DNA of 64,000 nucleotides from Deinococcus sp. JMULE3 (GCF_013337115.1 NZ_SGWE01000004.1:2425501-2489500); one strand, 5' to 3'; positions 21,700-32,603 are shown, numbered from the stretch's first letter. Program-made: numbers and translations. Notes: generated from the sequence alone by a model not told the origin.

Positions 21700-22359
21700 T
21701 CAGCTCCGGCGGGCCACGACCGTCTCCGCGCCCGTCACGCGGTCCCCCACACTCACGGCAGGCGTGAACGCCAGCGGCACGTGCAGCAGCACCAGCCCAC
21801 CCTGCTGCAGGAACGCGGCCTTGTACCCGGCGCGCACCTCGTCCCCCTCCCGCGTGAACGACGTGCCGCTCAGGCCCGCGCGGCCCGCCACCAGCGTCAC
21901 CGTCACGTCCCCGTCCGGCGTGCCCACCACCGCCGCCTGCCGCTCGTTCTCCAGCGCCCCGCGCGACGACAGCGCGTCCACCGCGCGGCCCGTCAGCACG
22001 CCCAGCGTGCCCGCCGCGTCCAGCAGGGGCACGTTCACCCGCGCGCCCACATGCGTCGCGTACGACACCGCGCCCGACACCGGCTGGAACACGTAATGCA
22101 CGTCCAGTGGCCCCACGGGCACCCCGATCAGCCAGCCGTCCGCCGCGCCCGGCGTACCCAGCAGCGCCGGCACGTCCAGCCCGTCCGCCCGGCCATCCTC
22201 CACCCGCCGCACGAAGCCCACCACGCCGTCGGCGGCACTCAGGACCTCACCCTCGTTCACCTTCGGGAGGCGCACCGGGTCACGGTAGCGGTACACGCCA
22301 CGTAGGTACAGGGCCGCGCCAGCAGCCAACGCAACAGGAATCAGACGGCGAACACGCAT
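21700..22359 (-). CDS. Phosphatidylserine decarboxylase-like protein without the cleavage motif
   Basis: 219 residues. An N-terminal hydrophobic helix (about 6-22) and then LSAADGVVGFV, IGVPVGPLDVHYVFQPVSG follow the PSD family. PSDs mature by self-cleavage at a C-terminal LGST/GSS motif to form a pyruvoyl group; here the equivalent region reads AFLQQGGLVLLHVP and has no such serine. It may be non-catalytic or cut elsewhere. The ATG at 22359 is preceded by TAGACT and six nt (leaderless pattern). Confidence 0.75.
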   Translation of the reverse strand: MRVRRLIPVALAAGAALYLRGVYRYRDPVRLPKVNEGEVLSAADGVVGFVRRVEDGRADGLDVPALLGTPGAADGWLIGVPVGPLDVHYVFQPVSGAVSYATHVGARVNVPLLDAAGTLGVLTGRAVDALSSRGALENERQAAVVGTPDGDVTVTLVAGRAGLSGTSFTREGDEVRAGYKAAFLQQGGLVLLHVPLAFTPAVSVGDRVTGAETVVARRS

Positions 22360-22424
22360 GCCCACAGTCTAAAGGGCACGCGCGCCACGCCGCGGAGAGA
22401 GAATCTTGGGGGATGAGCAGGCGC

Positions 22425-23183
22425 TTACTGCTCCTGCAGGATCTGCACGCCCAGCAGCGTGTCCGCGCCCGCCCCGGCAATCGGACCACTGTTGTTGTAA
22501 TTGCGCTGAAGGCGGTTCAGGACGTCCTGCCCGGCGATCACCTGCCCGAATACCGTGTAGTTCCCGCTGAGGAAGTCGGCGGGCGCGACCGTGATGAAGA
22601 ACTGGCTGCCCTGCGAACTGAGGCTCTGCGAACGGGCCATGCCCAGCACCCCGGCCTTATCGAAGCGGACGCCGTTGACGAGTTCCGCGCTGAACTGGTA
22701 GCCGGGGCCGCCCGTGCCCCAGCGGGCCTGCTGGGCGGGGTCGGCGCTCAGAGGGTCGCCGCCCTGCGCCATGAACCCGTCGATCACGCGGTGGAAGCGC
22801 GTGCCGTCGTAGAAGTGGTTCAGCGCGAGGAACACGAAGTTGTTCACGGCGACCGGCGCGACCTTCGGGTAGAGATCCAGGGTCACGTCGCCCTGACTGG
22901 TCTTCAGGACCGCCCGGTAGCGTTTGTTCGGGTCGATGATCTGCGCGGGCGCACTGGTGAAGGTGCGCACCGGGGCCTGCGTGAGCTCTGCCATCGCCTG
23001 GAAGCTCAGCACCGGGGCGGGCGCGGGGGCAGGGGAGACCGGCGCGGGCGTGACCGGAGCCGGAGCGGCGGTCACCGGCGGCGTGGTGGTTGGAGCGGTG
23101 GCCGGGTTGGTGGCGGCGGGCGCACAGGCGACCAGCGCGGCACCCAGCAGGACGGAAGCGGTCATCAGGGCACGTCGGGACAT
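22425..23183 (-). CDS. Lipoprotein cyclophilin-type peptidyl-prolyl isomerase
   Basis: 252 residues. A lipoprotein signal with lipobox LVAC near 17-20 and an Ala/Pro/Thr-rich linker lead to a cyclophilin domain (about 85-250) with VAVNNFVFLALNHFYDGTRFHR, GFMAQGGDP and SQFFITVAP. Probably anchored to the membrane and helping fold exported proteins. The ATG at 23183 gives the only reading with a signal sequence; the frame upstream covers other genes. Confidence 0.9.
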   Translation of the reverse strand: MSRRALMTASVLLGAALVACAPAATNPATAPTTTPPVTAAPAPVTPAPVSPAPAPAPVLSFQAMAELTQAPVRTFTSAPAQIIDPNKRYRAVLKTSQGDVTLDLYPKVAPVAVNNFVFLALNHFYDGTRFHRVIDGFMAQGGDPLSADPAQQARWGTGGPGYQFSAELVNGVRFDKAGVLGMARSQSLSSQGSQFFITVAPADFLSGNYTVFGQVIAGQDVLNRLQRNYNNSGPIAGAGADTLLGVQILQEQ

Positions 23184-23251
23184 GCCCCAGTCTTCCACAG
23201 CCTCCATGAGAGAAGGTCCATGAGTGGCGGTGTCCGCCGAGCCCCCTGCCC

Positions 23252-23464
23252 TCAGCGGGGGCGTTCCGGACCCCAGCGGCGCAGCGCCCACAGGCCCGCG
23301 CCGATCAGCACGGCAGGCACGGCCAGGATCGTCCAGGCGGGCCAGTCCAGCAGGAGGATGCCCGCCCCGGCCAGCAGCACGGACGCCGCCACGATGGTCC
23401 AGCGCAGCGCCTCGTCCAGCAGGAACGCCCACAGGTCCGCCCAGAAACCACGCCGGATGTTCAT
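23252..23464 (-). CDS. Small two-helix membrane protein
   Basis: 70 residues: a basic, Trp-rich start (MNIRRGFWADLWAFLLDEAL), two hydrophobic helices, and a basic tail RRWGPERPR. TACGCT lies six nt before the ATG with no Shine-Dalgarno, as in other leaderless genes here, which supports it as real. No family recognised. Confidence 0.7.
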   Translation of the reverse strand: MNIRRGFWADLWAFLLDEALRWTIVAASVLLAGAGILLLDWPAWTILAVPAVLIGAGLWALRRWGPERPR

Positions 23465-23482
23465 GCTCCCAGCGTACCGGGT

Positions 23483-23953
23483 TCACTCCAGTGGGAGGCT
23501 GGTCGTGTACTTCTCCTGCTTCACGACGATCGTGCTGGCGGTGTTCCGCACGCCGGGAATGGCGGCCAGGGTGTTCACCAGGAAGTGCTGGTACGCGTCC
23601 AGGTCCGGCACGGACACCTTCAGCAGGTAGTCGATGTCCCCCAGGCACAGGAAGCATTCGAGCACCTCGGGGCGGTCCTGCATCTTCTTCGCGAACTCCT
23701 CGAAGCCCGCCTTCGTCTGCTTGTCCAGCGTGACGCGCACGATCACCATCAGTTCGCGCCCGACAGTTTTCGGGTCGAGCAATGCCACGTACCGCTGAAT
23801 GACGCCCTCCTCTTCCAGGCGGCGCACGCGGCGGAGGGTGGGGGCGGGGGTCAGGCCGATCTCGTCCGCGAGTTCCGTGTTCGGAATGCGGGCGTCCCGT
23901 TGCAGGATCCCCAGAATCTGCCGGTCGATGGCATCCAGATCACTCTGAGACAT
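23483..23953 (-). CDS. Lrp/AsnC-family regulator
   Basis: 156 residues. N-terminal winged helix (DAIDRQILGILQRDARIPNT, with LTPAPTLRRVRRLEEEG as recognition helix) and a C-terminal RAM ligand-binding domain (from about 70). Divergent from ald, so control of alanine dehydrogenase by an amino acid is the natural guess. TAGAAT lies 10 nt before the chosen ATG (23953); an ATG four codons earlier overlaps this box and is less likely. A small inverted repeat ACCCCG-TTG-CGGGGT at 23983-23997 may be a binding site. Confidence 0.9.
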   Translation of the reverse strand: MSQSDLDAIDRQILGILQRDARIPNTELADEIGLTPAPTLRRVRRLEEEGVIQRYVALLDPKTVGRELMVIVRVTLDKQTKAGFEEFAKKMQDRPEVLECFLCLGDIDYLLKVSVPDLDAYQHFLVNTLAAIPGVRNTASTIVVKQEKYTTSLPLE

Positions 23954-24115
23954 GATGAAGCGCATTCTAGCAGAACGGCGCAACCCCGTTGCGGGGTATG
24001 GGCCGGAAAGTGCATGTGCGGGCAATCCTGATTGCGCCGACAACTGTTAACCTTGCGTTCAACACAGCATCAACCCGCCGGCAGGAGACACCTGCGCGGT
24101 CCGCGAGGTCACACC

Positions 24116-25222
<1,107 letters not shown>

Positions 25223-25640
25223 TCGAGTTCCGGGCGTCTGGCCTGGAGGTTCTACTGATGGCCCCACCCCCCAGCCCCCTACCCCAGGGGGGCAGGGGGG
25301 GGTTTCGTTGGCACTGGGCAAGAGTTTTTACTTGTGCGTCGGAGGTGCAGTGGGCGGGGACGGGTCCGGCCTCGACGCCATCCTGCCGCCCCCCTCGTAG
25401 GCCCGCGCGCTGCGCGCACGACGGCCGGTGGCAGTCGGCGGTCCGGTGCCGGGTGGGCCGCGCCGGGCCGCTGATCTACTTTCTTCGCTTCGGCAGAAGC
25501 ATGGGTTCAGGCTCCCCTTCAAGGGGAGCTGTCAGCGCAGCTGACTGAGGGGTTTGGGGTCCGCTGCGCAGCAGCCTCCTTTCCCACTCCCCACAACTCA
25601 CTCCCCACTGCCCAGTAGGCTTCCCGCGTACCCTGTGGTC
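25223..25640. other. ald-ABC transporter spacer with repeats
   Basis: 418 nt without a supported gene. An imperfect GC hairpin (CCCCCCAGCCCCCT / AGGGGGGCAGGGGGG) followed by TTT at 25267-25305 is the likely ald terminator. Further on there is an inverted repeat CTCCCCTTCAAGGGGAG (near 25515) and a repeat of the CCACTTCCCAC class (25576-25617). Open frames here have no family-like sequence. Confidence 0.5.
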
Positions 25641-27491
25641 ATGTTCTCCCGTCCTGGTCGTGCTGCTTCGCCTCTGAGTCCGGAGGGTTCGCGTGTGAGG
25701 CGTGATCCGCGTCAGCTCGTGCGGTTGCTGGCGTTCGCGCGGCCTTATCGGTGGGTGTTCGTGGTGGGTGTGGTGGCGACGCTGGTGTCGAGTGGGTTGA
25801 ATCTGGTGTTCCCCGCGCTGTTCGGGCGGTTGATCGACGCGTCGTTCCTGCGGGTGGGGTCGACGGACACGTCGCAGCTGGACCGGACGGTGGTGGCGCT
25901 GCTGGGGATCTTCGCGCTGTCGGCGGTGTTCGGGGCGGCGCAGTCGTTCCTGCTGTCGCGGGTGGGGGCGGGTGTGGTGGCGGACCTGCGCCGGGCGGTG
26001 TTCGCGCACCTGCTGACGCTCTCGCCGCGATTCTTCGGGGAGCACAAGACCGGAGACCTGACCAGCCGCCTGACGTCGGACGTGGGCACCGTGCAGACCG
26101 TGACGAGCACAGCGCTGGCGCAGCTGGCGGCGCAGTCCGTGAGTCTGGTGGGCGCGGTGGTGCTGCTGGTGACGACCAGTCCGCGCCTGAGCCTGCTGAC
26201 CCTGGCCGTTATCCCGCTGGTGATCGGCACGGCGGTGACGATCGGGCGGCGGATCCGCCGCGTGAGCCGCGAGGTGCAGGACGCCGTGGCAGGCGCGAAC
26301 GCCAGCGCCGAGGAGGCCATCAGTGGCGTTCGCGTCGTCCAGAGCTTCACTGCCGAGACCCTGGAGGCGGGCCGCTACGGGCAGGGCGTCACGCAGAGCT
26401 TCCTGGCGGCGTTGAAACGCGCCCGCCTTCAGGCGCTCATGGCGGGCGTGATGAGCTTCCTGACCTTCGGCGCGCTGGCCGTGGTCCTGTGGTACGGGGG
26501 GCGGCTGGTCATGGCGGGCAGCCTCACGCCGGGGAATCTGGTGACGTTCCTGTTCTACGCGCTGCAGGTGGGCGGCACGGTCGTCGCGCTGACCGGCGTG
26601 TTCAACCAGTTCCAGGAGGCGCTGGGCGCGTCGGGCCGCATCTTCGAACTGCTGGACGAACGCAGCGACCTCCCGCAGCCCGCGCAGCCCGCCCCGCTGG
26701 CCCGCGCGGAGGGCCGCGTGTCCTTCGACGGCGTGTCCTTCACGTACGACGGCGACGCGGAAGGCACGCGGGCCGCCGTGCTGCGCGACGTGACGCTGGA
26801 CGTCCCCGCCGGGCAGGTCGTCGCCCTCGTCGGGCCGAGCGGGGCGGGGAAGACCACCCTCGTGAACCTCATCCCGCGCTTCTGGGACGTCACGGGCGGC
26901 ACCCTGCGCGTCGACGGGCGGGACGTGCGCGACTACGCCCTGGCCGACCTGCGCGCCCAGGTGGGCCTCGTGCCGCAGGAGACGCTGCTGTTCAGCGGCA
27001 CCATCCGCGAGAACATCCTCTACGGCCGCCCCGGCGCGCTCCCCGACGAGGTCGAGGTCGCCGCCCGCGCCGCCAACGCCCACGAGTTCATCAGCGCCTT
27101 CCCGCACGGGTACGACACGGTCGTCGGGGAACGCGGCGTGAAACTCAGCGGCGGGCAACGCCAGCGGGTCGCCATTGCCCGCGCCATCCTGAAAGACCCC
27201 CGCATCCTCATCCTCGACGAGGCCACCAGCGCCCTCGACAACGAATCCGAATCTCTCGTGCAGGCCGCGCTGGAACGCCTCATGCAGGGCCGCACCACCT
27301 TCGTCATCGCGCACCGCCTCAGCACCATCCGGAACGCCGACCGGATCCTCGTCATGGACGCCGGACGCGTCACCGAGGACGGCACGCACGCGGGTCTCCT
27401 CGCCGCCGGGGGCATGTACCGCGACCTGTACGAACTCCAGTTCCGCGCCGAACAGGACGCCCAGACTGACCTGAACCTCACCACCAGCTGA
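25641..27491 (+). CDS. ABC exporter half-transporter (MsbA/MDR-like)
   Basis: 616 residues. Six-helix membrane domain (about 30-320) fused to an ATPase domain. Walker A is GPSGAGKTT, Q-loop VPQETLLFSG, signature LSGGQRQR, Walker B ILILDEATSALD and H-loop IAHRLSTIRNA, all intact. It should work as a homodimer exporting a lipid, peptide or drug; the substrate is unknown. TACCCT six nt before the ATG at 25641 fits the leaderless pattern. Confidence 0.92.
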   Translation: MFSRPGRAASPLSPEGSRVRRDPRQLVRLLAFARPYRWVFVVGVVATLVSSGLNLVFPALFGRLIDASFLRVGSTDTSQLDRTVVALLGIFALSAVFGAAQSFLLSRVGAGVVADLRRAVFAHLLTLSPRFFGEHKTGDLTSRLTSDVGTVQTVTSTALAQLAAQSVSLVGAVVLLVTTSPRLSLLTLAVIPLVIGTAVTIGRRIRRVSREVQDAVAGANASAEEAISGVRVVQSFTAETLEAGRYGQGVTQSFLAALKRARLQALMAGVMSFLTFGALAVVLWYGGRLVMAGSLTPGNLVTFLFYALQVGGTVVALTGVFNQFQEALGASGRIFELLDERSDLPQPAQPAPLARAEGRVSFDGVSFTYDGDAEGTRAAVLRDVTLDVPAGQVVALVGPSGAGKTTLVNLIPRFWDVTGGTLRVDGRDVRDYALADLRAQVGLVPQETLLFSGTIRENILYGRPGALPDEVEVAARAANAHEFISAFPHGYDTVVGERGVKLSGGQRQRVAIARAILKDPRILILDEATSALDNESESLVQAALERLMQGRTTFVIAHRLSTIRNADRILVMDAGRVTEDGTHAGLLAAGGMYRDLYELQFRAEQDAQTDLNLTTS

Positions 27492-27536
27492 ACCGGGACG
27501 CAGACGACGGCTGATCCGTCCGGGCCGCCCGGTGGC

Positions 27537-27600
27537 CCCCTCACCCTTCCGTCGCTTCTCGACTCCCTCCCTCTCCCACGAGGGGAGAGGGGAACATGGA
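27537..27600. repeat. CTCTCCC-hairpin spacer repeat
   Basis: CCCTCACCC ... CCCTCTCCCACGAGGGGAGAGG forms a hairpin in the spacer between the ABC gene and the aldo/keto reductase gene. Related copies at 28678-28833, 31368-31412 and 37747-37849. Confidence 0.55.
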
Positions 27601-27666
27601 AAGAGAACACGAGATGAGCGCTTCCATTTCATCCCACAAGAAGATGGGCGGCGCACAATACCCGTC

Positions 27667-28560
27667 ATGGAACAACGGGACTTCGGCAACACCGGCCTGC
27701 GCGTCAGCGTCCTCGGCCTCGGCGCCGGGCAGATCGGCGACGGCAGCCTCAGCGAGGACCACGCAGGTACCCTCCTGAACCGCGCCATCGACCGGGGCAT
27801 CACCCTGGTCGACACCGCGCGCGGCTACGGCCTCAGCGAGGAACGCATCGGCCGGCACCTCGCCTACCGCCGCCACGACTTCATCCTCAGCAGCAAGGGC
27901 GGGTACAGCGCCGACGGCGCCGACGACTGGACCCCGCAGGCCATCCGCCTCGGCATCGAACAGGCCCTCACCCGGCTGCGCTGCGACTGGATCGACATCT
28001 TCCACCTGCACTCCTGCCCCGCCGACACCCTGCGCCGCGACGACCTCCTCGGCGCACTCGACGACGCCCGCACCGCCGGACTCATCCGCGTCGCCGCGTA
28101 CAGCGGCGAGAACGAAGCCCTCGCCTGGGCCATCCAGAGCGGCCGCTTCGGCAGCATCGAAACCAGCGTCAACCTCGCCGACCAGTTCAGCCGCCGCCAA
28201 CTCCTCCCCGCCGCCACCGAGAGCGGCATGGGCGTCATCGCCAAACGCCCCATCGCCAACGCCGCCTGGCGCTTCACCCACCGCCCCGAAGGCGACTACG
28301 CCGAAACCTACTGGGAGCGCCTGCGCACCCTGAACATGGACACCATCCGCCAGAACGCCGGACTCGACTGGCTCGACCTCGCCCTCCGCTTCACCGCGTA
28401 CACCCCCGGCGTCCACAGCGCCATCGTCGGCACCGCCAGCATCCACAACCTCGAACGCAACATCGACCTCGTGCAGCAGGGCCCCCTCCCACTGGACGTC
28501 CTGACCCACATCGAAGCCGCGTGGACGCAACACGGACTGGAATGGGGCGGGGAAGTGTAA
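27667..28560 (+). CDS. Aldo/keto reductase
   Basis: 297 residues, TIM-barrel NADPH oxidoreductase. Catalytic Asp49 and Tyr54 (LVDTARGYG), Lys77 (SSKGGY), and the fourth residue in DIFHLHSC. Starts MEQRDFGNTGLRVSVLGLG, typical for the family. CACAAT seven nt before the ATG suggests a leaderless start. Substrate not predictable. Confidence 0.9.
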   Translation: MEQRDFGNTGLRVSVLGLGAGQIGDGSLSEDHAGTLLNRAIDRGITLVDTARGYGLSEERIGRHLAYRRHDFILSSKGGYSADGADDWTPQAIRLGIEQALTRLRCDWIDIFHLHSCPADTLRRDDLLGALDDARTAGLIRVAAYSGENEALAWAIQSGRFGSIETSVNLADQFSRRQLLPAATESGMGVIAKRPIANAAWRFTHRPEGDYAETYWERLRTLNMDTIRQNAGLDWLDLALRFTAYTPGVHSAIVGTASIHNLERNIDLVQQGPLPLDVLTHIEAAWTQHGLEWGGEV

Positions 28561-28566
28561 GGGCGG

Positions 28567-28827
28567 CACCCCCTCCCGGCCTCCCCCCTCAAGGGGGAGG
28601 AGAAAACATCAGGCCCCCCTCTGCTCCGCGGCTTTGCAAGTCAAGGGGGAGGAGAAAAGGATGGTGGGCGGGGCTGGTGGTCACACGCCCCCTCACCCGC
28701 CCCTGCGGGGCACCCTCTCCCACGAGGAGAGAGGGTCGAAAATGCCCTCTCCCCTCGTGGGACTCACAGAGCTGCGCAGCAGAGAGGGAGGGAGGAGCGG
28801 AGCGACGGAAGGGTGAGGGGGCGCGCC
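28567..28827. repeat. Cluster of intergenic hairpin repeats
   Basis: The whole spacer before the dnaG end is repeat: CCTCCCGGCCTCCCCCCTCA pairs with AGGGGGAGG, followed by CTCTGCTCCGCGGCTTTGCA, then facing CCCTCTCC/GGAGAGGG units, and AGAGCTGCGCAGCAGAG (28768-28784), which also occurs in the element at 52951-53109. No gene. Confidence 0.6.
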
Positions 28828-30605
28828 TTACGCTCTCGCAGCCCCGCGCACGCGTTTTTCGGCTTCGATGGCGCGCTGGAGGTCCTGAATCTGCCGCAGG
28901 AGGCCCAGCTGCTCGGTGGGGGCGGCACCCGGCACCTGTTTCTTCAGGAGGTCCACCTCGGCGCGCAGCGCGTCGATGCTGAGGGTCACCTGGATGTCGT
29001 CCACGGCGGCCGCCGCGTACCCGTTCACCTTCTGCTCGTACTGGTGGCTGTTCTCCCGGCCGATGGTGCCCGAGTCGCGACCCTCGAACATCAGGCGGAT
29101 CAGCATCTGCTCCTCGGGCTGACCGCGGAACACGTCCAGAATGTCGTCGGGCGTCTGCGCGCCGCGCGCGGCCAGCATCACCTTGCGGACCGACTCGTTC
29201 CGCCACGGCATGCTGCCGTCCAGTTTCGCCAGCAGAGACGGATCGACCAGCAGCTGCTTCAGGAGGGCCATCTCACGGTCCTCCTCGCTGCGTGAACTGG
29301 TCATGCCCGCCAGGTGCGTGTCCGTCAGGGTGCGCCTCTTGGCCTTGCTGGCAATCCACTCCATGAGCGCCTCGGGCTTGATGCCCAGCGTCTCGCACGC
29401 CGCGCCGCGCACCCCCTCGGCGATCTCGTCCAGCGGATCGAGGTTCTGCATGCGCGGCAGGAGTTCCATCAGGATGCGGCGTTTGCCCTCGCTGGTGCCC
29501 ACCCGTGCCGTTCAATGGCGGCCTGCACGCGGTACCGGACCTCGTCCAGACCGCTGCTCAACGCGCGCTGAAGCAACTCAATGTCCCCGGCCAGGAGGGT
29601 GTCCGCCGGGTCCTTCCCGCTCGGCACGCTCGTGGCGCGCACGCGGAACTTCGCGCCCAGCACCTGATCCAGCCCCGACAGGGTCGCCTTCAGGCCCGCC
29701 TCGTCACGGTCGAACAGCAGCACCAGACTCTGCGCGCCCAGACGCTCCAGCAGCGTCGCGTGCTCCGCCGTCAGGGCCGTGCCCAGGCTCGCCACCGCCC
29801 CCGTGAACCCGTGCTGGTGCATGGTGATCACGTCCATGTAGCCTTCCACCACCACCAGTTCCCCGCCGTTCTTCAGGCCCAGGCGGGCCTTGTCCAGCCC
29901 GTACAGCAGTTCACCCTTGCGGAACACGTCCGTCTCCGGGGTGTTCAGGTACTTCGGCTTGCTGTCATCCAGCACACGCCCCCCGAAGCCCACCAGCCGC
30001 CCCAGGTGATCCCGGATCGGGAACATCACCCGCGCGCGGAACCGGTCGTACACCCGCCCGGACTCCGGATTCTCGATCAGGAGCCCCGCCTCCAGCAGCT
30101 GCCGTTCCGACACGCCCTTCACCCGCGCGTGCTTCAGCAGACCATCCCAGCCGTCCGGCGCGAACCCCACCTCGAACGACTCGATCGTCGCGTCCGTCAG
30201 CCCACGCCGCCGCAGGTACGCCAAAGCGGCCTCGCCCGCAGGCCCATGCAGGTGCTCACGGAAATACGCCAGCGCGAACGCGTTCACGTCGAACACGTCC
30301 CGACTGGACCGCTCCCCGTACCGCGCCTCCACCTGAATCCCCGCCCGCTCCGCGAGCTTGCGCATCGCATCCCCGAAACTCAGGTTCTCCGTACGCTGCA
30401 CGAAACTGAACACGTCCCCGCCCGCCTTACACCCGAAACAATAGAAGTACCCCTGCTCCGTATCCACCTGGAACGACGGCGACTTCTCCTTATGGAACGG
30501 GCACAACCCCTTCAGGCGACCGCGCCCGGCAGGGGAGAGCTGCACGTACTCACCCACCACATCCGCAATGTTCAAGCGTGAACGAACCTCTTCTTTCGTT
30601 CCCAT
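28828..30605 (-). CDS. dnaG: DnaG primase, broken by a one-base frameshift
   Basis: Makes RNA primers for replication. The N-terminal part (30605 down to about 29500) holds the zinc finger (Cys35, His38, Cys56, Cys59 in CPFHKEKS and CFGCK), the primase core and the TOPRIM region ([24 protein letters not shown]). The C-terminal part (29502 to 28828) holds the helicase-binding domain and begins [15 protein letters not shown]. The two overlap in different frames; one extra G in the CACGGGTGGGC run at about 29497-29507 would join them into about 590 residues. As dnaG is essential this is a base-call error, a programmed shift, or two separate proteins. Confidence 0.85.
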
Positions 30606-31050
30606 GCACCCTCACCCCCTTTCAAGCGGCCACCCCACAGGGCACCCGGAGACGCCCAGTGTACCCCACGCCCGCCCAACCCGCCAGAGGAAAAAAATGA
30701 CCGCCAGGACGGTAAAAAAAACACAGTCACCGGGGCATACGTCCAGCACGGGAACGCCACGCGACCCACCCACGACACCCGGCGCAGGCAGGGGCGGAAC
30801 AGTACTCAGGCACATGCGGAAAACGCGACGCGGGCACAGGCGCACGCAGGGAAAAAGAGACGGGCGGTGCCCGTGGACACCCCCTCCCGGCCTCCCCCCT
30901 CTGCTTCGCAGCTTTGCAAGCCAAGGGGGAGGGGAAAACCCCTCGCCTCTCCACTGGTGAGTGAGCGTCAAGTTCCGGCCAACTCCGCGTGAACCCACCT
31001 TCAGGCGCCCATCACGCCCGCACCCACCCACGCGGCGCACGCTGAACCGC
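30606..31050. other. dnaG-cupin spacer
   Basis: 445 nt between divergent genes. It holds a long A-run (GAGGAAAAAAATG near 30690 and a run of eight A at 30714) and a repeat of the CCTCCCGGCCTCCCCCCTCT class at 30887-30944. A frame from 30697 encodes only Arg/Thr/Pro-rich sequence that runs into the repeat, so it is not called. Confidence 0.45.
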
Positions 31051-31365
31051 ATGAGCCAATACAAGGTCAGCCAGAGCGACACCACCCACGGCAAAGACGG
31101 CGAACACCACCTCATCAAAGGCCAGCAGAGCAGCATGCGCCTGTGGCACCGCGAAGAACCCGCAGGCGCCAAACCCGAAAGCAGCAACCCCTACGAGACC
31201 CTCGGGTACGTCACCGAAGGGCAGATGGACCTCACCGTGAACGGCGAAACCATCACCCTGCGCCCCGGCGACTCCTACTGCGTGCCCGCAGGTGCCCCCC
31301 ACACGTACCGCATCACCGAGACCCTCACCGCCGTCGAAGTGAACACCCCCGGCACGGACAAGTAA
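31051..31365 (+). CDS. Small cupin-domain protein
   Basis: 104 residues, one cupin beta-barrel. Motif 1 corresponds to GYVTEGQMDLTVNG and motif 2 to PGDSYCVPAGAPHTYR. Some metal-binding histidines usual in motif 1 are absent (NPYETLGYV), one remains in motif 2, so metal binding is uncertain. Function unknown. Convergent with the SnoaL-like gene; a hairpin (GTCCCTCTCC / GGAGAGGGAC) lies between at about 31387-31412. Confidence 0.82.
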   Translation: MSQYKVSQSDTTHGKDGEHHLIKGQQSSMRLWHREEPAGAKPESSNPYETLGYVTEGQMDLTVNGETITLRPGDSYCVPAGAPHTYRITETLTAVEVNTPGTDK

Positions 31366-31386
31366 GGCCCCCTCACCCTGCGAGTC

Positions 31387-31412
31387 CCTCTCCCTGGCGG
31401 AGAGGGACAAAC
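31387..31412. terminator. Bidirectional hairpin between cupin and SnoaL-like genes
   Basis: Ten-bp stem around CTGGC in the spacer of two convergent genes. No strong U-tract, belongs to the CTCTCCC repeat class. Confidence 0.45.
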
Positions 31413-31462
31413 ACTGCCCGCCCCAGGCCTGTGCCGGGGCGGGCGCAAGCATGACTCGCGGA

Positions 31463-31837
31463 TCAGGCGGGCGTCGCCACCACGAACGCCGCGCTGTCGT
31501 AATACGTGCGGAACGCCGACACCTTCCCATCCTGCACGTCCAGCAGGCTCACGCCCCGGTACGAGATCTCCCGCCCGCCCGGCAGGCGACCCGACGCCGT
31601 CCACTCCAGCACGCCCAGACCCCCCTCCTCCTGCACGCGGGAGAACTCACTGCGCACCACCTCGAAACTCCCCAGGTACGCCTCCCAGAACGCCCGCGCA
31701 CCCTCCACTCCCTCCCACGTCTGCTGCGTCAGGTTCCGCAGCGTCACGTCCCCCGCGTGCAGGGCCAGCAACCCCGAAACGTCCCCGGACTCCTCCGCCA
31801 CCTGCAACGCATTCGCGAACTCCTCAGTCAATGTCAT
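31463..31837 (-). CDS. SnoaL-like (NTF2-fold) protein
   Basis: 124 residues. Pattern of SnoaL/NTF2-like proteins: first helix [20 protein letters not shown], then [14 protein letters not shown], a loop, and strands ending [11 protein letters not shown]. Such proteins bind small molecules or act as isomerases; no catalytic pair is evident. Start ATG at 31837. Confidence 0.75.
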   Translation of the reverse strand: MTLTEEFANALQVAEESGDVSGLLALHAGDVTLRNLTQQTWEGVEGARAFWEAYLGSFEVVRSEFSRVQEEGGLGVLEWTASGRLPGGREISYRGVSLLDVQDGKVSAFRTYYDSAAFVVATPA

Positions 31838-31968
31838 ACCCCCACACCACCACGCCCACCCACCCCGCAGGGCATGAACCCACACCAACTCAAGCCCCCC
31901 TCAACCCCCGCTCAACGCCCCTTCAGACCACCATCACGCCCCCCCCCCCCACACGGCAACCTGAACGC

Positions 31969-32535
31969 ATGACCGACCAACCCCTGAAAGGCAAGACCAT
32001 CGCCATCCTCGCCGCCGACGGAGTCGAACAGGTCGAACTCGTGAAACCCCGCGAAGCCCTCGAAGCCGCCGGGGCCACCACGCACCTCATCAGCCTCAAA
32101 GCCGGGCAGATCCAGAGCATGAAAGGCGACATGGAACCCCAGGACAAATACGACGTGGACCACACCGTCACGCAGGCCAACCCCAGCGACTACGACGGCC
32201 TCCTGCTGCCCGGCGGCACCGTCAACCCCGACAAGCTGCGCCTGGACCCCTACGCCATGAAGTTCGTTCGCGCGTTCTACGACCACGGCGCACCCATCGC
32301 CGCCATCTGCCACGGCCCCTGGAGCCTCAGCGAAACCGGCATCAGCAAAGGCCTGCGCATGACCAGCTGGCCCAGCCTGAAACACGAACTGACCCTGAGC
32401 GGCGCGAACTGGGTGGACGAGAAAGTCGTCGTGGACCGAGGCATCATCACCAGCCGCAACCCCGACGACATCCCCGCCTTCATCGACAAGATGATCGAAG
32501 AATTCCAGGAAGGCGACCACAGCAGCAAAAGGTAA
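31969..32535 (+). CDS. DJ-1/PfpI-family protein
   Basis: 188 residues. Conserved Glu20 and the nucleophile elbow AAICHGPW with Cys114-His115 match PfpI/YhbO-type general stress proteins (proposed deglycases or peptidases). Starts [20 protein letters not shown]. Followed by a strong terminator, after which GC content drops sharply. Confidence 0.9.
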   Translation: MTDQPLKGKTIAILAADGVEQVELVKPREALEAAGATTHLISLKAGQIQSMKGDMEPQDKYDVDHTVTQANPSDYDGLLLPGGTVNPDKLRLDPYAMKFVRAFYDHGAPIAAICHGPWSLSETGISKGLRMTSWPSLKHELTLSGANWVDEKVVVDRGIITSRNPDDIPAFIDKMIEEFQEGDHSSKR

Positions 32536-32551
32536 ATAGGGGAAAGGAGAA

Positions 32552-32584
32552 GGGCCGCACTCGGGGGAGGAGTGCGGCCCTTTT
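32552..32584 (+). terminator. Terminator of the PfpI gene
   Basis: Perfect 11-bp stem (GGGCCGCACTC / GAGTGCGGCCC), 7-nt loop, then TTTT. It marks the left border of an AT-rich insert. Confidence 0.9.
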
Positions 32585-32603
32585 ATATGTAAAAGAATAT
32601 AGC

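Noticed and set aside
24032..24115. Longer N-terminus for alanine dehydrogenase
   Set aside because: The extra residues are Arg/Gln-rich and unlike the family; [10 protein letters not shown] is the conserved start.
30697..30960. Arg/Thr-rich protein gene with GAGG upstream
   Set aside because: Composition is biased, the frame ends inside a dispersed repeat, and no family pattern is visible.
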